Positions 62,984 through 64,000 of a stretch of 64,000 bases of DNA are shown in pieces; within the stretch, counting starts at the first letter, position 1; each line of letters opens with the position of its first letter. The notes beneath the pieces are model-generated. The model was not told where the DNA came from, did not search any database, and worked only from the letters and a program-made list of their open reading frames with translations. The stretch is from JAPOUP01 sp965203255 (GTDB lineage: Bacteria; Pseudomonadota; Alphaproteobacteria; Rhodobacterales; Rhodobacteraceae): positions 1,364,001-1,428,000 of the forward strand of contig OZ241882.1 of NCBI GenBank assembly GCA_965203255.1, read 5' to 3'. Both the position numbers and the translations under genes were made by a program.

Positions 62984-63681
62984 CGGAAGTCATCCTTCCT
63001 CCCTTGATGTCCGGATTGGCTGTAAGTGGTGCAATAGACCCATTTGTCACTGCCTGCGCTAAGGCAGGCCTAGGCTGTGACGCTGGGCTTATGGTTTACA
63101 ATATCTCTTTGGACAGGCTTGGCGCGGCTCTCGTGTTCGCGCCGGAGGTCCGGCTCTCGGCAGCCATGGCGATGTTGCCGCTCTGCGGCGTTGGGCTGCA
63201 GAATGCCTTGGGATCGCTTGCACCTCCCGAGGTTGCGGTTCATCTGGGTTGGTCCGGAGATATCCTTGTCAATGGGGCACGCTGCGGTCGATTCCGTGTA
63301 GCGGCCAGTTCGGGTGAGTCAGGCGCGTTGCCGGATTGGCTGGTTGTCGGATTCGAAATGCCGCTGATTGCGACGCAGAATCCAGGCGATGACATCGAAG
63401 CGACCGCGCTCTACGAGGAAGGTTGCGCTGATGTCGAGCCAGTGACCCTAATCGAAAGCTGGGCACGTCATACGCTCAACTGGATTGCACGTTGGGAAGA
63501 TGGAGGATCCCGATCATTGCATGCCGAATGGCGGGGAATCGCGCAAGGGCTAGGCGAAGCGATCCGATTTGGCGGCAGGAGCGGTACGTTTCTTGGCATT
63601 GATGAAGACTTCGGTATGCTACTGCGCGACGGAGATGAAACCCATCTGTTCCCGCTGACCACTCTCCTGCAGTCGTCATGA
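62980..63681 (+). CDS. biotin/lipoate-protein-ligase-like protein
   Basis: A 233-aa protein with the BPL/LPL fold: DPFVTACAKAGLGCDAGLMVYN, then LSAAMAMLPLCGVGLQNALGSLAPPEVAVHLGWSGDILVNGARCG, seen as PPEVAVHLGWSGDILVNG, and a C-terminal DUF4444-like domain ending EDFGMLLRDGDETHLFPLTTLL. The Lys of the true ligase active site is not visible, so it may be a catalytically different paralogue linked to formate dehydrogenase. It overlaps mrp and the next gene by four bases each. Confidence 0.8.
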   Translation: MTEVILPPLMSGLAVSGAIDPFVTACAKAGLGCDAGLMVYNISLDRLGAALVFAPEVRLSAAMAMLPLCGVGLQNALGSLAPPEVAVHLGWSGDILVNGARCGRFRVAASSGESGALPDWLVVGFEMPLIATQNPGDDIEATALYEEGCADVEPVTLIESWARHTLNWIARWEDGGSRSLHAEWRGIAQGLGEAIRFGGRSGTFLGIDEDFGMLLRDGDETHLFPLTTLLQSS

Positions 63682-64000
63682 ATCTTGCCAGAGCAATTCA
63701 CTTCGACGAAAGCGACACCCGTGTATATCCGGTGCCTGCCCGTACCGGCGAATGGTGTATTCCCGGCGGCTTCGAGTTTTCGAACTGGACCGAAGCCGAT
63801 CTGGCGGGCAAGGCCCGACAGGCATTCTCGAATGGCTGGTTTGGGTTGGAAACGACAGGGCGCGTGACTTTCATTGCCGTCACCCAGATCGAACAATCAG
63901 AATTCGATCGAATGATCGACATGCTGGCCGACCACTTTGTGACCTATTACGACGCGCCCAGCCTGTCCGCCGCCCGACCGGTCGCCGCCGAGGAAATGGA
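63678..64000 (+). CDS. DUF6505-type protein, truncated by the window end
   Basis: Starts at ATG 63678 overlapping the upstream stop (ATGA) and stays open to the end, 107 residues seen. MNLARAIHFDESD, ARTGEWCIPGGFEFSNWTEADL and NGWFGLETTGRVTFIAVTQIE, seen as GWFGLETTGRVTFIAV, are the DUF6505 pattern. Function unknown; it completes the mrp/ligase-like operon linked to formate dehydrogenase. Confidence 0.82.
   Translation, partial: MNLARAIHFDESDTRVYPVPARTGEWCIPGGFEFSNWTEADLAGKARQAFSNGWFGLETTGRVTFIAVTQIEQSEFDRMIDMLADHFVTYYDAPSLSAARPVAAEEM

Overview
The window looks like a chromosomal segment of an alphaproteobacterium, most likely Rhodobacterales. The reasons are a fused allantoinase/OHCU-decarboxylase gene followed by ureidoglycine aminohydrolase and ureidoglycolate lyase, a formate dehydrogenase locus with DUF3305/DUF3306/DUF6494/DUF6505-type partners, and several TRAP transporters. 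This placement rests on gene content and order, not on a database search. No rRNA, tRNA or CRISPR array was found.

Layout. (1) 1-5,140: accessory, decayed DNA. It holds an AbiEii-type nucleotidyltransferase with a small partner, a broken AAA ATPase and a 1.5-kb IS with a frameshifted transposase. (2) 5,142-7,845: ureide (purine) catabolism. (3) 8,277-12,851: a P-loop kinase, a YbbAP-type ABC exporter and a GDSL arylesterase. (4) 12,852-18,560: sparse DNA with two TbpB-like lipoprotein genes (one broken), a Tn3-family transposase remnant and a subtilase. (5) 19,100-25,716 and 35,890-45,995: two halves of one catabolic locus. It has a TAXI-TRAP transporter, two FGly-type sulfatases, an MBL-fold alkylsulfatase, a GntR regulator, a DctPQM TRAP transporter, two GSTs, a frameshifted aldehyde dehydrogenase and an SDR. 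(6) 25,717-35,893: a defence-like island between the two halves. It has a wrecked restriction gene, then an intact three-gene operon: a 2,148-aa nuclease/STAND-like NTPase, an unknown 349-aa protein and a PIN-domain protein. (7) 46,584-64,000: the formate dehydrogenase locus, with a dual-protease gene split by an IS4-type element.

How the parts fit. The two halves of the sulfatase/TRAP locus share a 12-bp palindrome, TTGGGATCC(C/T)AA. It occurs six times, only in the promoter regions of the TAXI-TRAP, alkylsulfatase, second sulfatase and DctP genes. The GntR gene inside the locus is the obvious candidate to bind it. This suggests a single regulon for uptake and desulfation of an organic sulfate ester, later split by the defence island. 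The three-gene NTPase-unknown-PIN operon is the best candidate here for an undescribed system. In the formate dehydrogenase region the catalytic, Fe-S and cytochrome b subunits sit with a WD40-cytochrome c protein, a Tat-signal mini-protein, a TorD-like chaperone, an Fe-S accessory protein, a binding-protein/cytochrome c fusion, Mrp and a lipoate-ligase-like protein.

Many independent genes are broken (AAA ATPase, IS transposase, lipoprotein, Tn3 transposase, restriction gene, aldehyde dehydrogenase, protease). Some single-base breaks could be sequence errors. The IS insertion, the multi-frame decay and the in-frame stops cannot be.
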